From Silicimonas sp. (GTDB lineage: Bacteria; Pseudomonadota; Alphaproteobacteria; Rhodobacterales; Rhodobacteraceae), in contig JAJEAC010000005.1 in NCBI GenBank assembly GCA_022824315.1, forward strand, positions 1 through 51,216: 51,216 nt of DNA, given 5' to 3'. Every line of letters starts with the position of its first letter. The stretch's first letter is position 1. Both the position numbers and the translations under genes were made by a program. Positions 43,649 to 51,216 of this stretch are shown here, piece after piece. The notes beneath the pieces are model-generated. The model had not been told where the DNA came from, searched no databases, and saw only the letters and a list, made by a program, of their open reading frames with translations.

Positions 43649-44326
43649 ATGGAACTCCTAGTCGTGAATCCCAACAGCACTGCCTCCATGACCGGGAGAA
43701 TCGACCGTGCCGCGAAGCGTGTTGCACGACCTGGCACCAGGATCGTAGCCGTCGGTTCCTCATCCGGTCCCCCAAGCATTCAGGGATTCTACGACGGCGC
43801 CATCTGTCTTTCCGGACTCCTGCAGCAGGTTGAACTCCATAATCACGTGGATGGTGTCGTGATCGCCTGTTTCGATGACACCGGGCTGGATGCGGCCAGG
43901 TGCATGGTGGACGCGCCGGTGTTAGGCATCGGTCAATCCGCCTACTCGGTGGCCAGCATGCTCAGCAACAAGTTCACCGTCATCACGACACTTTCACGTT
44001 CCGTGCCCGTGCTGGAATTCAACCTGCAAAGGTACGGCCTTGCAGCGCGTTGCGCCAGGGTTCGGGCGACGGACATTCCGGTGCTGGAACTCGAAGACAT
44101 GACCCCGGAGACCATGCACTCCATGCGCCGCGTCGTCGAGGTCGCCATCAGGGAGGACAAGTCTGATGCGATCGTTCTCGGATGTGCCGGCATGACGGAC
44201 ATGGCGGATCAATTGTCGAGCGAGTTCGGACTTCCGGTCATTGACGGGCTGAGCTGTGCGGTGACGCTTGCCGAAGCGCTTGTTTCCGCTGGCCTGCATA
44301 CATCGAAGGCAGGAGCGTACGGGTAG
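43649..44326 (+). CDS. Asp/Glu/hydantoin racemase-family protein
   Basis: The 225-residue cytoplasmic enzyme belongs to the cofactor-independent racemase superfamily, closest in look to hydantoin and allantoin racemases. The start MELLVVNPNSTASMTGRI is typical of that branch. Two cysteines that would serve as the acid/base pair are in VIACFDDTGLDAAR and IVLGCAGMTDM. It follows livF by eight bases, so it acts on an imported compound, perhaps a hydantoin, ureide or amino-acid derivative. The ABC class encoded upstream (urea/amide/amino-acid type) is consistent. No hydantoinase or carbamoylase is in the window, so the pathway cannot be closed. Confidence 0.85.
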   Translation: MELLVVNPNSTASMTGRIDRAAKRVARPGTRIVAVGSSSGPPSIQGFYDGAICLSGLLQQVELHNHVDGVVIACFDDTGLDAARCMVDAPVLGIGQSAYSVASMLSNKFTVITTLSRSVPVLEFNLQRYGLAARCARVRATDIPVLELEDMTPETMHSMRRVVEVAIREDKSDAIVLGCAGMTDMADQLSSEFGLPVIDGLSCAVTLAEALVSAGLHTSKAGAYG

Positions 44327-44689
44327 CGAACACCCGGCCGGACGGATCGGACCCGAAACACCAGGTTCAGGGAGCCGTCACGAAGGTGCGCTTGGTCGGT
44401 CCGGCGCTGCACTTCGCCGCGACCGAGTGTGAGTTCCTGCGCCTGCGTTCGGTCAATGCCGGATGGGGCCCGGTGAGCGAATCGCTGCAGCGCCGGAATT
44501 TGCAGGTAACGGTCAGGATGCAAGAGAGCCCAGGCGCCGCATACATCATGTTCGGGGCGGGAACCGACCGACTCACCAGCTCCGGACATAGGATTTGATT
44601 GCTGACAGTTGAGGTATTTCAAATATCCACGTTCAAAAGCTCACAGAAGTGGGCTCCTGCGGTCCCGAATGAGTGTCGAATTCAGGAGT
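44327..44689. other. intergenic stretch between convergent genes
   Basis: About 360 bases without a supported gene. An open frame at 44,386-44,598 (plus, GTG start) reads VGPALHFAATECEFLRLRS and further, but has no ribosome binding site or known family. No clear terminator was found. Confidence 0.4.
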
Positions 44690-45094
44690 TCAGGGCTCGT
44701 TGTCCGGAAGCTGCCCCGCTTCCCGCAACACCTTGCGCGCGACACGAAAGCAGTCAAGCGCCTGGGGCACGCCGCAATAGATGCCCACGACGTGAATGAT
44801 CGACCGGATTTCTTCCGCCGACACACCGTTTTTCAATGCACCCCGACAGTGAACCTCCCACTCATGCATCTTTCCCAGCGCACCGATCATCGACAGGTTC
44901 ATCATGCTGCGGGTCTTGGCATCGATCACATCGTCACCCCAGCCAAAACCCCAGCACCACGCGGTCATCGCCTCCTGGAAAGGGCGGGTGAAATCGTCGG
45001 CCGCCGCAAGGTTCTTCTCCACGTATTCCGAACCGAGCGTCGCCTTTCTCCGTGTCAACCCGACCTCGAACAGGTCCTCGTCAAAAATTCCCAT
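44690..45094 (-). CDS. carboxymuconolactone decarboxylase family protein
   Basis: The 134-residue all-helical protein belongs to the CMD family that includes PcaC and AhpD-like proteins. The family pattern is clear in the second half: MIGALGKMHEWEVHCRGAL, then GVSAEEIRSIIHVVGIYCGVPQAL. The Glu, His and Tyr/Cys positions are those of the decarboxylase branch rather than a CxxC AhpD site. In PcaC relatives the enzyme acts in the protocatechuate pathway, which would suit the pobA gene 29 kb away, but the sequence alone does not prove the substrate. GGGAGGTCAGG precedes ATG 45094. It is on the minus strand, 240 bases after the sulfotransferase-like gene. Confidence 0.85.
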   Translation of the reverse strand: MGIFDEDLFEVGLTRRKATLGSEYVEKNLAAADDFTRPFQEAMTAWCWGFGWGDDVIDAKTRSMMNLSMIGALGKMHEWEVHCRGALKNGVSAEEIRSIIHVVGIYCGVPQALDCFRVARKVLREAGQLPDNEP

Positions 45095-45332
45095 CCTGAC
45101 CTCCCGATCTGATCACCTTCATGAATGCCTCAGGTCGATGACCCGGACTTTGTCCGACCCATGTCCTGCCGCTCGACTTTCGGCTCGCCTGACCGAAACC
45201 CGTTCGCAAACTCAGTCTTGCACTGCCGTTCCCGCAACCGCAACGCCGCGATGAACCCGCGTAGCCACGAACGTACCTCAACATGGCATTGGGCAAGTGG
45301 CCTCTCGCGGCATCTCCTTGACGCCGCCTTCG

Positions 45333-46073
45333 TCACGGGGTCAGACGATGGGCATAGAGCCAATCATAGTGCGGCTTCATCCGACGATGGATCTGCTGGA
45401 CACGCGGTGGCGTGTCTTTCAGGTCCACGTAGTTCCTCCGCTGGGGCGCCAGTCCCGTCGAGTGAGCGAGATTGGCATGAAACGAGCCGCCATCCCACCA
45501 ACTGTGCGCAGACGGATCCCCGCCCGCTGCCCAGGAAAGCGCTTCCGGAACGAAGGGGATCCTGACCGCATTGCAGAACGCCCCGACCATTTCCGCCGGA
45601 CGCTCCAGAAGGTCGTCGCTGTCAATGACCGGAGGCGCCTTGCCCTCAAGCGCACTCACCAGATCGAAGAGCGCCCGCAACTCGGGGAAGCCGACTTCGC
45701 CTTCGTGGACGTCAGGCCACTTGTCGAAGAGCGACGTGATGGTCTTTGCGGGATCGCGTATCAGAAAGGCATGCGTGAATCGGGACAGAAACTCGGGATT
45801 CCACATGTGGCTGATGTAGTGGGGGAAATCCTTGAGGAATACGGGACCCCTCTCCGCCCGGGCGCGGATGCCTTCCCAAGCGCTCTCAAGGGTGAGGCCC
45901 GGCGTGGTCTTCGCCCCAGGCTCGAAGCGATGCCAGAGCGGAGCTTCGCCCTGGTACCATGCTTCGCCGAACGGTTCGTGGAGGCAGTCAAAATCGCCGC
46001 GCTGGCGCATCATCCACTCAAAGGCGGTCGACGTGGACCGGGGCACGGCCCAGAGCGCAAGGATCTTATGCAA
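45333..46073 (-). CDS. sulfotransferase-like protein
   Basis: The 246-residue protein resembles PAPS-dependent sulfotransferases. The N-terminal ALWAVPRSTSTAFEWMM stands where the 5'-phosphosulfate-binding loop lies, and FLIRDPAKTITSL near residue 105-117 resembles the 3'-phosphate-binding strand and helix. The rest is of the short bacterial type found next to branched-chain aminotransferases and in marine bacteria. Its acceptor is unknown. The start appears to be TTG at 46073, since no other start precedes the first strand and GGAGCAGGACGG lies before it. No PAPS synthesis genes are nearby. It follows the racemase/decarboxylase-like gene by 107 bases on the same strand. Confidence 0.75.
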   Translation of the reverse strand: MHKILALWAVPRSTSTAFEWMMRQRGDFDCLHEPFGEAWYQGEAPLWHRFEPGAKTTPGLTLESAWEGIRARAERGPVFLKDFPHYISHMWNPEFLSRFTHAFLIRDPAKTITSLFDKWPDVHEGEVGFPELRALFDLVSALEGKAPPVIDSDDLLERPAEMVGAFCNAVRIPFVPEALSWAAGGDPSAHSWWDGGSFHANLAHSTGLAPQRRNYVDLKDTPPRVQQIHRRMKPHYDWLYAHRLTP

Positions 46074-46180
46074 AACCGTCCTGCTCCATGCATTGGGGCA
46101 TATCCAAGACTGATCCGGGCGATGTTTCCGCCGGAACGCCGCAGTCCGTCATCGCAGCCACGATGGTCATTGCGGCGCGT

Positions 46181-46999
46181 TCAGTCACGCAGGCTCTCCA
46201 GCAACCGGCCCTGTGGCGTCACCGGGGCGAGCCCCAATGTCTTGAAGACGCGCCAGTACAGCGCCGTATCATGCCCGACGACCGGCTTTCCAAGCCGTCC
46301 TTCCAGTTCTCGTGTCAGATGTGCCGGCCTCTGCGGCAGCCCGTCCTGCCCGGACCGGAAATTGCACATGCCATTGATCACGTACGCATCCGCGGCCGGT
46401 GCCTGGTCCGCGACATGCTCGAAGCTCCTGAATGCCAGATCGCCGTCAAAGACCCATCGGCAGGCATTGATCTCCTCCTGGCTCTCGAACCAGCCCTGAT
46501 CGCGAAAGTTGCCGGCCCAGAGCACGTCAAATCCGGCCTCCTCCAGAAATCCCTTCGTCCCCTGCCACCAATCCGGCCAATGATAGGCAGCATTCAACGC
46601 GATCCTTTCGACATTGAGGGCGCGCAGGGCCTCCACCATTGCATAGCCCGCCATGTGAAACGCGAGGCCGTACCTGTCGGACAGGGCGTTGCAATGGTCG
46701 CGGATGCCATCGACGCCAAGACCAGACGCGTGGACCCAGTTCGACCCGACCTGCGCCGCGACGTCGGCGCCATTTCTTGCCATGCAGTGGCAAAACTCGT
46801 CCATCATGCCGAAATTGGCCTTCCGCTGGTCAAGGCCGTGAGCATAGTCGGGCACATGGAGCATCCAGCCGTGGACGCCCACGGTTTCCGGGGCCATGCG
46901 GAGGAAATCCGAAGGCGCGGAGTCGTAGTCGAAGGGCGGGCAGGTAAAACCCACCTGATGCGGGAAGAGCTTGTGCTCCGCCTGCCATCTCTCGGGCAT
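46181..46999 (-). CDS. arylmalonate decarboxylase / maleate isomerase-like protein
   Basis: The 272-residue protein belongs to the Asp/Glu racemase superfamily, in the branch of arylmalonate decarboxylase and maleate cis-trans isomerase. The C-terminal catalytic cysteine is C212 in VINGMCNFRS. The position of the first cysteine instead reads VGSNWVHA (Gly85-Ser86), as in arylmalonate decarboxylase, which keeps one cysteine and therefore decarboxylates rather than racemises. I chose ATG 46999, two bases after the stop of the GFA-fold gene; the long upstream frame to 47398 is antisense-like text inside that gene. Both probably form one transcript. The substrate may be a malonate-like or dicarboxylic compound, but this is inference. 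Confidence 0.75.
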   Translation of the reverse strand: MPERWQAEHKLFPHQVGFTCPPFDYDSAPSDFLRMAPETVGVHGWMLHVPDYAHGLDQRKANFGMMDEFCHCMARNGADVAAQVGSNWVHASGLGVDGIRDHCNALSDRYGLAFHMAGYAMVEALRALNVERIALNAAYHWPDWWQGTKGFLEEAGFDVLWAGNFRDQGWFESQEEINACRWVFDGDLAFRSFEHVADQAPAADAYVINGMCNFRSGQDGLPQRPAHLTRELEGRLGKPVVGHDTALYWRVFKTLGLAPVTPQGRLLESLRD

Positions 47000-47001
47000 C
47001 T

Positions 47002-47418
47002 TCACGCCCCGGCATCCTTCGGCGACGCGTCGAAGTCCTGACAACCAGGCACGGCATGCAGATCTTCGAGCCAGGATGCGCGAGAACGCAGCACGACCTG
47101 TGCGGTCGGCCGGTAGTCCAGCCCCTCGTCCAGCGTCGCGGCATGAACGTGGATTTCTCCTGGCCATTTCTCGGACCGGAAATACATCCGGGTACCACAG
47201 TTCCGGCAAAACCCGCGCTGCGTGCCACGGGAGCTTTCGAAGTGATTGACGTCTCCCGTCCAGGCTACGGACTCGGGCGCGAGCCCGACAAAGGCGGTGA
47301 AGGGTGACGAGGTCGCGCGCCGACAATCCTCGCAATGGCAGACCAGATTGCGCGTGACCGGCCCCGGTGAGGACCACGAGACCCGGCCGCACAGGCAATG
47401 TCCGGTCAACACGGTCAT
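47002..47418 (-). CDS. GFA-fold zinc protein
   Basis: The 138-residue cytoplasmic protein is of the family named after the glutathione-dependent formaldehyde-activating enzyme. The zinc sites are GHCLCG at 6-11, the CHCEDCRR stretch near residue 27 and CRNCGT near 71, the standard CxC...CxxC...CxxC layout. Most members have no proven formaldehyde activity, so only the fold is certain. It is followed two bases later by the arylmalonate-decarboxylase-like gene and preceded by a Rieske oxygenase that could release formaldehyde by demethylation, which would suit the historical name of the family. The ATG at 47418 is the first in the frame. Confidence 0.85.
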   Translation of the reverse strand: MTVLTGHCLCGRVSWSSPGPVTRNLVCHCEDCRRATSSPFTAFVGLAPESVAWTGDVNHFESSRGTQRGFCRNCGTRMYFRSEKWPGEIHVHAATLDEGLDYRPTAQVVLRSRASWLEDLHAVPGCQDFDASPKDAGA

Positions 47419-47511
47419 TTCACGGCCTCATGGCGGTGACCGCAAGCTGCCATTCCCGTCACCGAAGCCGAATCGGGATGCATCTTCGGCCGCGACGGCA
47501 CCTGGACGGCG

Positions 47512-48591
47512 CTAGCCATCCACGGCCTCGCGCATCCACCGCTGCAGATGCATGACCGAGTGTTCGGAGTTCACGCCGCATTTCGGGTCAATCACCAGCG
47601 GTCCCGGTGCATAGCCCCGAGACCGAAGGCCGCGTTGCACGGACTCGACCAGATGGATGTCCTCCTCAACCGTCGTCTCCCTGTCTTGTCGGGCAAGGTC
47701 GAGAATCACGCCGCTCGCCTCCCCGTCAACCGCGTACCACCCGCGCCAGACCACGACCCGGCCCACGTCGATCGGACGCCAGTGATAGGTGTTGAGCACG
47801 TTTCCCGGATAGGCCTGGAAACTGAACGCGGGCCAGAGAAACCAGCTGGAATACTCTTCCGCGTGCGCACGGGACCGATCAATCTCGTAGGTCATGTCAT
47901 CAAGGTTCTGGCATTCGGTCGTGTGGCGCAGGCAATAACCTTGCGGCTGTATGTCATAGGTCTCGGACTTGACCACGCCGGTCGCGAATGTCGGGTGGTT
48001 GAGGCTGCAATGATAGCATTCGGAATAGTTCTCTACCGACACCTTCCAGTTGCAGCTTTCGGGGATCTCGATCCATTGGATCGGCTGCAATCGCTGCCAG
48101 TCCGGCACCCAGGTCCGAAGCTCGTCCTGAACGCCCGGAAACCAGTCGTCCATGGGGCTTGCCTTCGGATCCAGATTGACGAAGACGAAATCAAGAAACA
48201 CCTCGGTCCTGACCTCGGTCAGGCAGACCTTTGACCTGTCGAATCCCTCGACCGCCCCGATGTTCGGACCGGAGCGCAATTCACCCGTCAATTCGTAGGT
48301 CCATGAGTGATACGGACAGACCAGAAGCCGCTTTGTCCCGGTCCCGCTGACGAGTTGGTGCGCACGATGCTGACAGACATTGTAGAAGGTCCGGATGACA
48401 TCGTCCTTGCCCTTGATCGCAAACAGGCTCTCGCCCGCGACTTCGAAGGTCACGTAATCGCCGCCGCTCCGAAGCGCGCTTGCGTGACACGCAAACTGCC
48501 ATGTCCGGGACAACACGCCGCCCTTCTCCGCCGCGAAGACATCCGGGTCGGTGTAGTAGCGGGCCGCGAGCGAACGAACCGGATCAGTCAT
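47512..48591 (-). CDS. Rieske non-heme iron oxygenase, alpha subunit (betaine/carnitine type)
   Basis: The 359-residue oxygenase uses oxygen and reducing power to hydroxylate or demethylate its substrate. The Rieske [2Fe-2S] ligands are C73/H75 in VCQHRAHQ and C92/H95 in VCPYHSW. The mononuclear iron histidines are H194 and H199 in ECYHCSLNHP. The bridging acid between the centres is Glu (E191), not Asp, as in carnitine oxygenase CntA and glycine betaine monooxygenase, which hints at a quaternary amine substrate. I chose ATG 48591 (MTDPVRSLAARYY). No reductase partner is encoded nearby, so electrons must come from elsewhere. It is divergent from the dehydrogenase gene at 48,806. Confidence 0.88.
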   Translation of the reverse strand: MTDPVRSLAARYYTDPDVFAAEKGGVLSRTWQFACHASALRSGGDYVTFEVAGESLFAIKGKDDVIRTFYNVCQHRAHQLVSGTGTKRLLVCPYHSWTYELTGELRSGPNIGAVEGFDRSKVCLTEVRTEVFLDFVFVNLDPKASPMDDWFPGVQDELRTWVPDWQRLQPIQWIEIPESCNWKVSVENYSECYHCSLNHPTFATGVVKSETYDIQPQGYCLRHTTECQNLDDMTYEIDRSRAHAEEYSSWFLWPAFSFQAYPGNVLNTYHWRPIDVGRVVVWRGWYAVDGEASGVILDLARQDRETTVEEDIHLVESVQRGLRSRGYAPGPLVIDPKCGVNSEHSVMHLQRWMREAVDG

Positions 48592-48752
48592 TGATGCAGG
48601 TCCCTGACTCGTCGACGCGGTGACGGGCCCGTCCGACCTGGACGGGTGGTGCACGGCATTCCGCCTCCTGGACGCCAGACTGTCCGTTCGCGAGCAAGCC
48701 CCACATGCGCCTCGGATATTGCGTTGATGCCATGCGTCATTGACGATGGTAA

Positions 48753-48764
48753 AATCGTGCGATT
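48753..48764. promoter_or_regulatory. palindrome in divergent promoter region
   Basis: AATCG-TG-CGATT is a perfect inverted repeat in the 214-base gap between the Rieske and dehydrogenase genes, with an A-rich box (TAAAAT) adjoining. It could be an operator for both; no adjacent regulator gene is seen. Confidence 0.3.
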
Positions 48765-48805
48765 AGCCTGTCGAGCAAATTCACACGATCCAGGAACGGA
48801 TTCTC

Positions 48806-49888
48806 ATGGTCATGCCGGAAACGATGAAAGCTATGGTCACGCTCGGCCATGGCGGAACGGACCAGATGGTCTTCCACTCCAACTGGCCACGGCCCGGCGC
48901 GGCCCCCGGAGAGGTCCTGATCAAGGTCGGCGCATGCGGCCTGAACAACACGGACGTCAACACGCGTTCCGGCTGGTACTCGAAAGCGGTCACCGAGCGC
49001 ACAACCGGCGACGGCTTCGATGTCGAGGGACAGGACGATCCAAGCTGGGGTGGCGCGCCGATCACGTTTCCTCGCATTCAGGGTGCTGATGTCTGTGGCG
49101 AAATCGTGGCCGTCGGGGATGGCGTGGACCCAACTCGCATCGGCGCACGCGTAATCACCGACAACTGGATTCGCGACCCCAAGGATCCCGGGAACAGGAA
49201 CAACGTGGGATATCTTGGTTCGGAGCGCGACGGCGGATTTGCGGAATACACGACCGTTCCGTCACGGAATGCCCTGTCCGTCCAGTCCGAGATGACGAGT
49301 CCGGAACTCGCCACGTTCTCCTGCTCCTATTCCACCGCGCTCGGAATGCTGCAACGCGCGCAGGTCGATGCCTCGGACACGGTTCTGGTCACAGGTGCGT
49401 CCGGCGGCGTCGGCGGAGCCCTTGTCCAGCTCGCAAAGATCCGTGGCGCAAGGGTCGTTGCCTTGGCTTCGGAGGCCAAGCATGCCGAGGTCGCCGCCCT
49501 TGGCGCAGACCGCGTCCTGCCGCGCGACCCCGGAGACCTCCGCTCCGCTCTCGGCGAAGAGACCGTCAGCGTCGTTGCCGACATCGTCGGCGGCCCGGCA
49601 TGGCCCTCCCTCGTAGACATCATCGCGCGGGGTGGCCGCTACACGTGCTCCGGCGCAATTGCCGGCCCTATCGTCGAGTTCGACCTCAGGACGTTCTATC
49701 TCAACGACCTGACATTCACCGGGTCAACGGTGATCGGCGAAGACGTGATGCCGGAACTCGTCCGGCTGATCGAGGCGGGCAAGGTCAGGCCGAACCTCGC
49801 CGCCACCTGGCCGCTTGAGGAACTTCACGCGGCACAGGATGCCTTCATCGCCAAGAAGCATGTCGGCAACATCGTCGTGACGCCATGA
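48806..49888 (+). CDS. zinc-less alcohol dehydrogenase / quinone oxidoreductase-like protein
   Basis: The 360-residue enzyme is of the medium-chain dehydrogenase/reductase superfamily. The GroES-like N-terminal domain has GEVLIKVGACGLNNTDVN, where the zinc-ligand pattern of true alcohol dehydrogenases is altered, and the structural-zinc cysteine cluster is absent. The NAD(P)-binding motif GASGGVGGALVQLAK is near residue 197. Such proteins reduce quinones, enones or aldehydes with NADPH. Three in-frame ATGs cluster at 48806, 48812 and 48827; AGGAACGG favours the first. It is divergent from the Rieske gene and may share a pathway with it. The truncated enolase-superfamily gene follows on the same strand. 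Confidence 0.85.
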   Translation: MVMPETMKAMVTLGHGGTDQMVFHSNWPRPGAAPGEVLIKVGACGLNNTDVNTRSGWYSKAVTERTTGDGFDVEGQDDPSWGGAPITFPRIQGADVCGEIVAVGDGVDPTRIGARVITDNWIRDPKDPGNRNNVGYLGSERDGGFAEYTTVPSRNALSVQSEMTSPELATFSCSYSTALGMLQRAQVDASDTVLVTGASGGVGGALVQLAKIRGARVVALASEAKHAEVAALGADRVLPRDPGDLRSALGEETVSVVADIVGGPAWPSLVDIIARGGRYTCSGAIAGPIVEFDLRTFYLNDLTFTGSTVIGEDVMPELVRLIEAGKVRPNLAATWPLEELHAAQDAFIAKKHVGNIVVTP

Positions 49889-50051
49889 TTCGCGCGGCGG
49901 ACGACACTGTCGGTACGGGGATACGTCGGAAAGGCTGCCCGGCCGGCTGCTGCGCGTCCCGTCGCTGCAATTCCGCCCTATCCGCATTCGGATTGCGCTC
50001 GAGCTTGGCGCATGCCCCTGACCGCACGGGACGTGCAGGATTTCCCGGTCG

Positions 50052-50861
50052 ATGAAAATCACTCGCATCGCAGTCTACAAGGCCGATCTTCCGCTCGAGC
50101 ACCCGTACTGGCTCTCGGGCGGGCGGCTCAAGTTCGAGGTGCTCGACGCAACGTTTGTCAGGATCGATACCGATGTCGGCCTGTCCGGATGGGGAGAGGG
50201 AACGCCTTGGGGCCATACCTACGTTGCGGCGCACGGTCCGGGAATCAGGGCAGGCATTGAGACCATGGCTCCCTTTGTCCTGAACCTCGACCCACGGAAG
50301 GTACTGGATGTGGAACGCGCCATGGACCTCGCCCTGCCTGGACATCTCCATGCCAAGGCTCCCATCGACATGGCCTGCTGGGACATCGCAGGCCAGTCTG
50401 CAGGCCTGCCGATCTCGGACCTCATGGGAGGAGGCTCCCGGACGCCCGCGCCCATCGCCTCTTCCGTCGGCGCCAAGACGATCGGAGACACGCGCGACGT
50501 CATGAACCGGTATCGCGAGCGCGGCTACGTGGCTCATTCCGTCAAGATCGGCGGCGACGTCGACCTCGACGTGGCACGAATTCGGGACGTGGAGACACAC
50601 CGCGGACCGAACGAGGTCATCCTCTATGACGCGAACCGAGGCTGGACCCGTCAACAGGCACTTCGCGTGATGCAGGCGACAGAGGATCTCCGCGTCATGT
50701 TCGAGCAGCCCTGCGAGACCCTTGACGACATCGCTGCCATCCTTTTGCACAACCTGTTGAAAGATTCGCGAACCGTGCCACTTATCGTATTGACTCAGAA
50801 CGTTTTTCACGTTTCAGGCCTCAGGTTCCGCCCGAGCGCCTTCCGGTCCGTAATCGAATAG
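50052..50861 (+). pseudogene. truncated mandelate racemase/muconate lactonizing-family gene
   Basis: The first 230 residues match the enolase superfamily, in the branch that includes proline betaine and hydroxyproline epimerases. They contain the capping-domain start MKITRIAVYKADLPLEHPYW, the HAKAPIDMACWDIAGQSAGL helix and the barrel strands with SVKIGG and LYDANRGWTRQQAL (a metal-ligand Asp and Asn). At about 50,742, just after EQPCETLDDIAAI, the match ends. The frame continues for some 40 unrelated residues in A+T-richer DNA to a stop at 50859-50861. Relatives have about 370 residues, so the last metal ligands and catalytic acid/base are missing. I conclude a rearrangement broke the gene; the product would be inactive. 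Confidence 0.75.
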
Positions 50862-50894
50862 TCACCGAATCGGATCGCACCGCCGCCATCGCGC

Positions 50895-51216
50895 CTACCA
50901 CCGCCATTCCAGGGTCGCGCCGGCCTCGTGGGCCTCGCCGTCGAGGCCCGGCCCGGCCCAGATGTCGAGGCTCGTGTCGGCGGCATGCGCCGCGTCCGGC
51001 TCGATCCGCCAGCCGAGGCGCAGCTCGTCGATGCCGTCCTCCCCGCCGGCCCGGCCGTATCGGCTGGCGACCATGCCCCAGCCGCGGCCCGTGCCGTGGG
51101 CGGCCTCCAGCGACCAGTCGCCTCCGCCTTCCGTCCCCTCCAGGCCGGGGAAGGCCTCGGGGCCAAGCAGCGCGTCGACGCCACCCGTCGACGCGCCGCC
51201 GAGCGCGTGCCTGGCC
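50895..51216 (-). CDS. C-terminal part of a beta-barrel/autotransporter-like protein (partial)
   Basis: Reading the minus strand from the window edge gives about 106 residues without interruption up to TAG at 50897-50895. The start lies outside the window. The text alternates glycine- and aromatic-rich strands: GDWSLEAAHGTGRGWGMVAS, then DELRLGWRIEP and AGATLEWRW at the end. The terminal aromatic residue and strand pattern fit an outer-membrane beta-barrel end, as in autotransporter-type surface proteins of Rhodobacterales that finish with a similar LGWRLEP-type segment. The G+C content here is clearly above that of the rest of the window. The family call is from pattern and memory and needs the upstream sequence. 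Confidence 0.55.
   Translation of the reverse strand, partial: ARHALGGASTGGVDALLGPEAFPGLEGTEGGGDWSLEAAHGTGRGWGMVASRYGRAGGEDGIDELRLGWRIEPDAAHAADTSLDIWAGPGLDGEAHEAGATLEWRW

Noticed and set aside
44386-44598. 70-codon frame between racemase and CMD genes
   Set aside because: GTG start without a ribosome binding site and no recognisable motif; it could be chance in G+C-rich DNA.
1-51216. CRISPR array, prophage or conjugative element
   Set aside because: No regularly spaced repeats and no phage structural, integrase or transfer genes were seen on either strand.

Overview
The window looks like chromosome of an alphaproteobacterium of the Rhodobacterales (Roseobacter/Paracoccaceae) type. The LipA N-terminus, the LpxI route of lipid A synthesis next to fabZ-lpxA-lpxB, a lysidine-type tRNA-Ile(CAU), an HvrA-like H-NS protein, sox genes and many TRAP/ABC uptake and oxidation genes all fit this. 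Base composition is G+C rich throughout, with A+T-richer patches at about 9.8-10.8 kb, 13.7-14.1 kb and 50.7-50.9 kb. Many genes overlap as GTGA, ATGA or TTGA, so GTG and TTG starts are common.

Layout. 0-4 kb: a Phd-type antitoxin with a frameshifted PemK/MazF toxin, a folate cyclo-ligase coupled to mgtE, and a decayed Mrr-type restriction endonuclease. 4-9.6 kb: housekeeping genes lipA, sufE, a small lipoprotein, rnd, purN and purM. 9.7-13.7 kb: tRNA-Ile2, a 1.1 kb gene-free A+T-richer stretch, an H-NS-like gene, an EnvZ-like kinase without a partner regulator, a metallo-hydrolase and tRNA-Asn. 14.1-17.3 kb: pobA followed by an unlisted 34-residue membrane peptide, an OsmC-like remnant and mnmA. 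17.4-20.6 kb: the lipid A operon fabZ-lpxA-lpxI-lpxB.

20.8-30 kb: a sugar-acid cluster. It holds an MFS carrier, a TauE exporter, a TRAP transporter and, divergently, an arabinonate-type dehydratase, an RraA/HMG-aldolase-like protein and a XylX-like FAH-fold protein. Together they resemble a non-phosphorylative pentonate route to alpha-ketoglutarate semialdehyde. Two diverged copies of an MFS-end/dehydratase-start segment lie 4.2 kb apart and have decayed reciprocally: one keeps the transporter, the other keeps the dehydratase.

30-33.5 kb: a minimal sulfur-oxidation set soxY-soxZ-cytochrome-soxF in which the cytochrome is a membrane-anchored two-domain protein. 33.5-35.5 kb: clpX and clpP. 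36-46 kb: an FAD-linked 2-hydroxyacid dehydrogenase, a GntR regulator, a five-gene branched-chain-type ABC transporter and a hydantoin/Asp/Glu-type racemase. 44.7-50 kb: further catabolic genes, namely a CMD-fold protein, a sulfotransferase-like protein, an arylmalonate-decarboxylase-like protein, a GFA-fold protein, a Rieske oxygenase and a quinone-oxidoreductase-like dehydrogenase. An enolase-superfamily gene is cut off abruptly at about 50,742. The right edge holds the end of a very G+C-rich beta-barrel-type protein on the minus strand. No prophage, CRISPR array or intact insertion sequence is evident.
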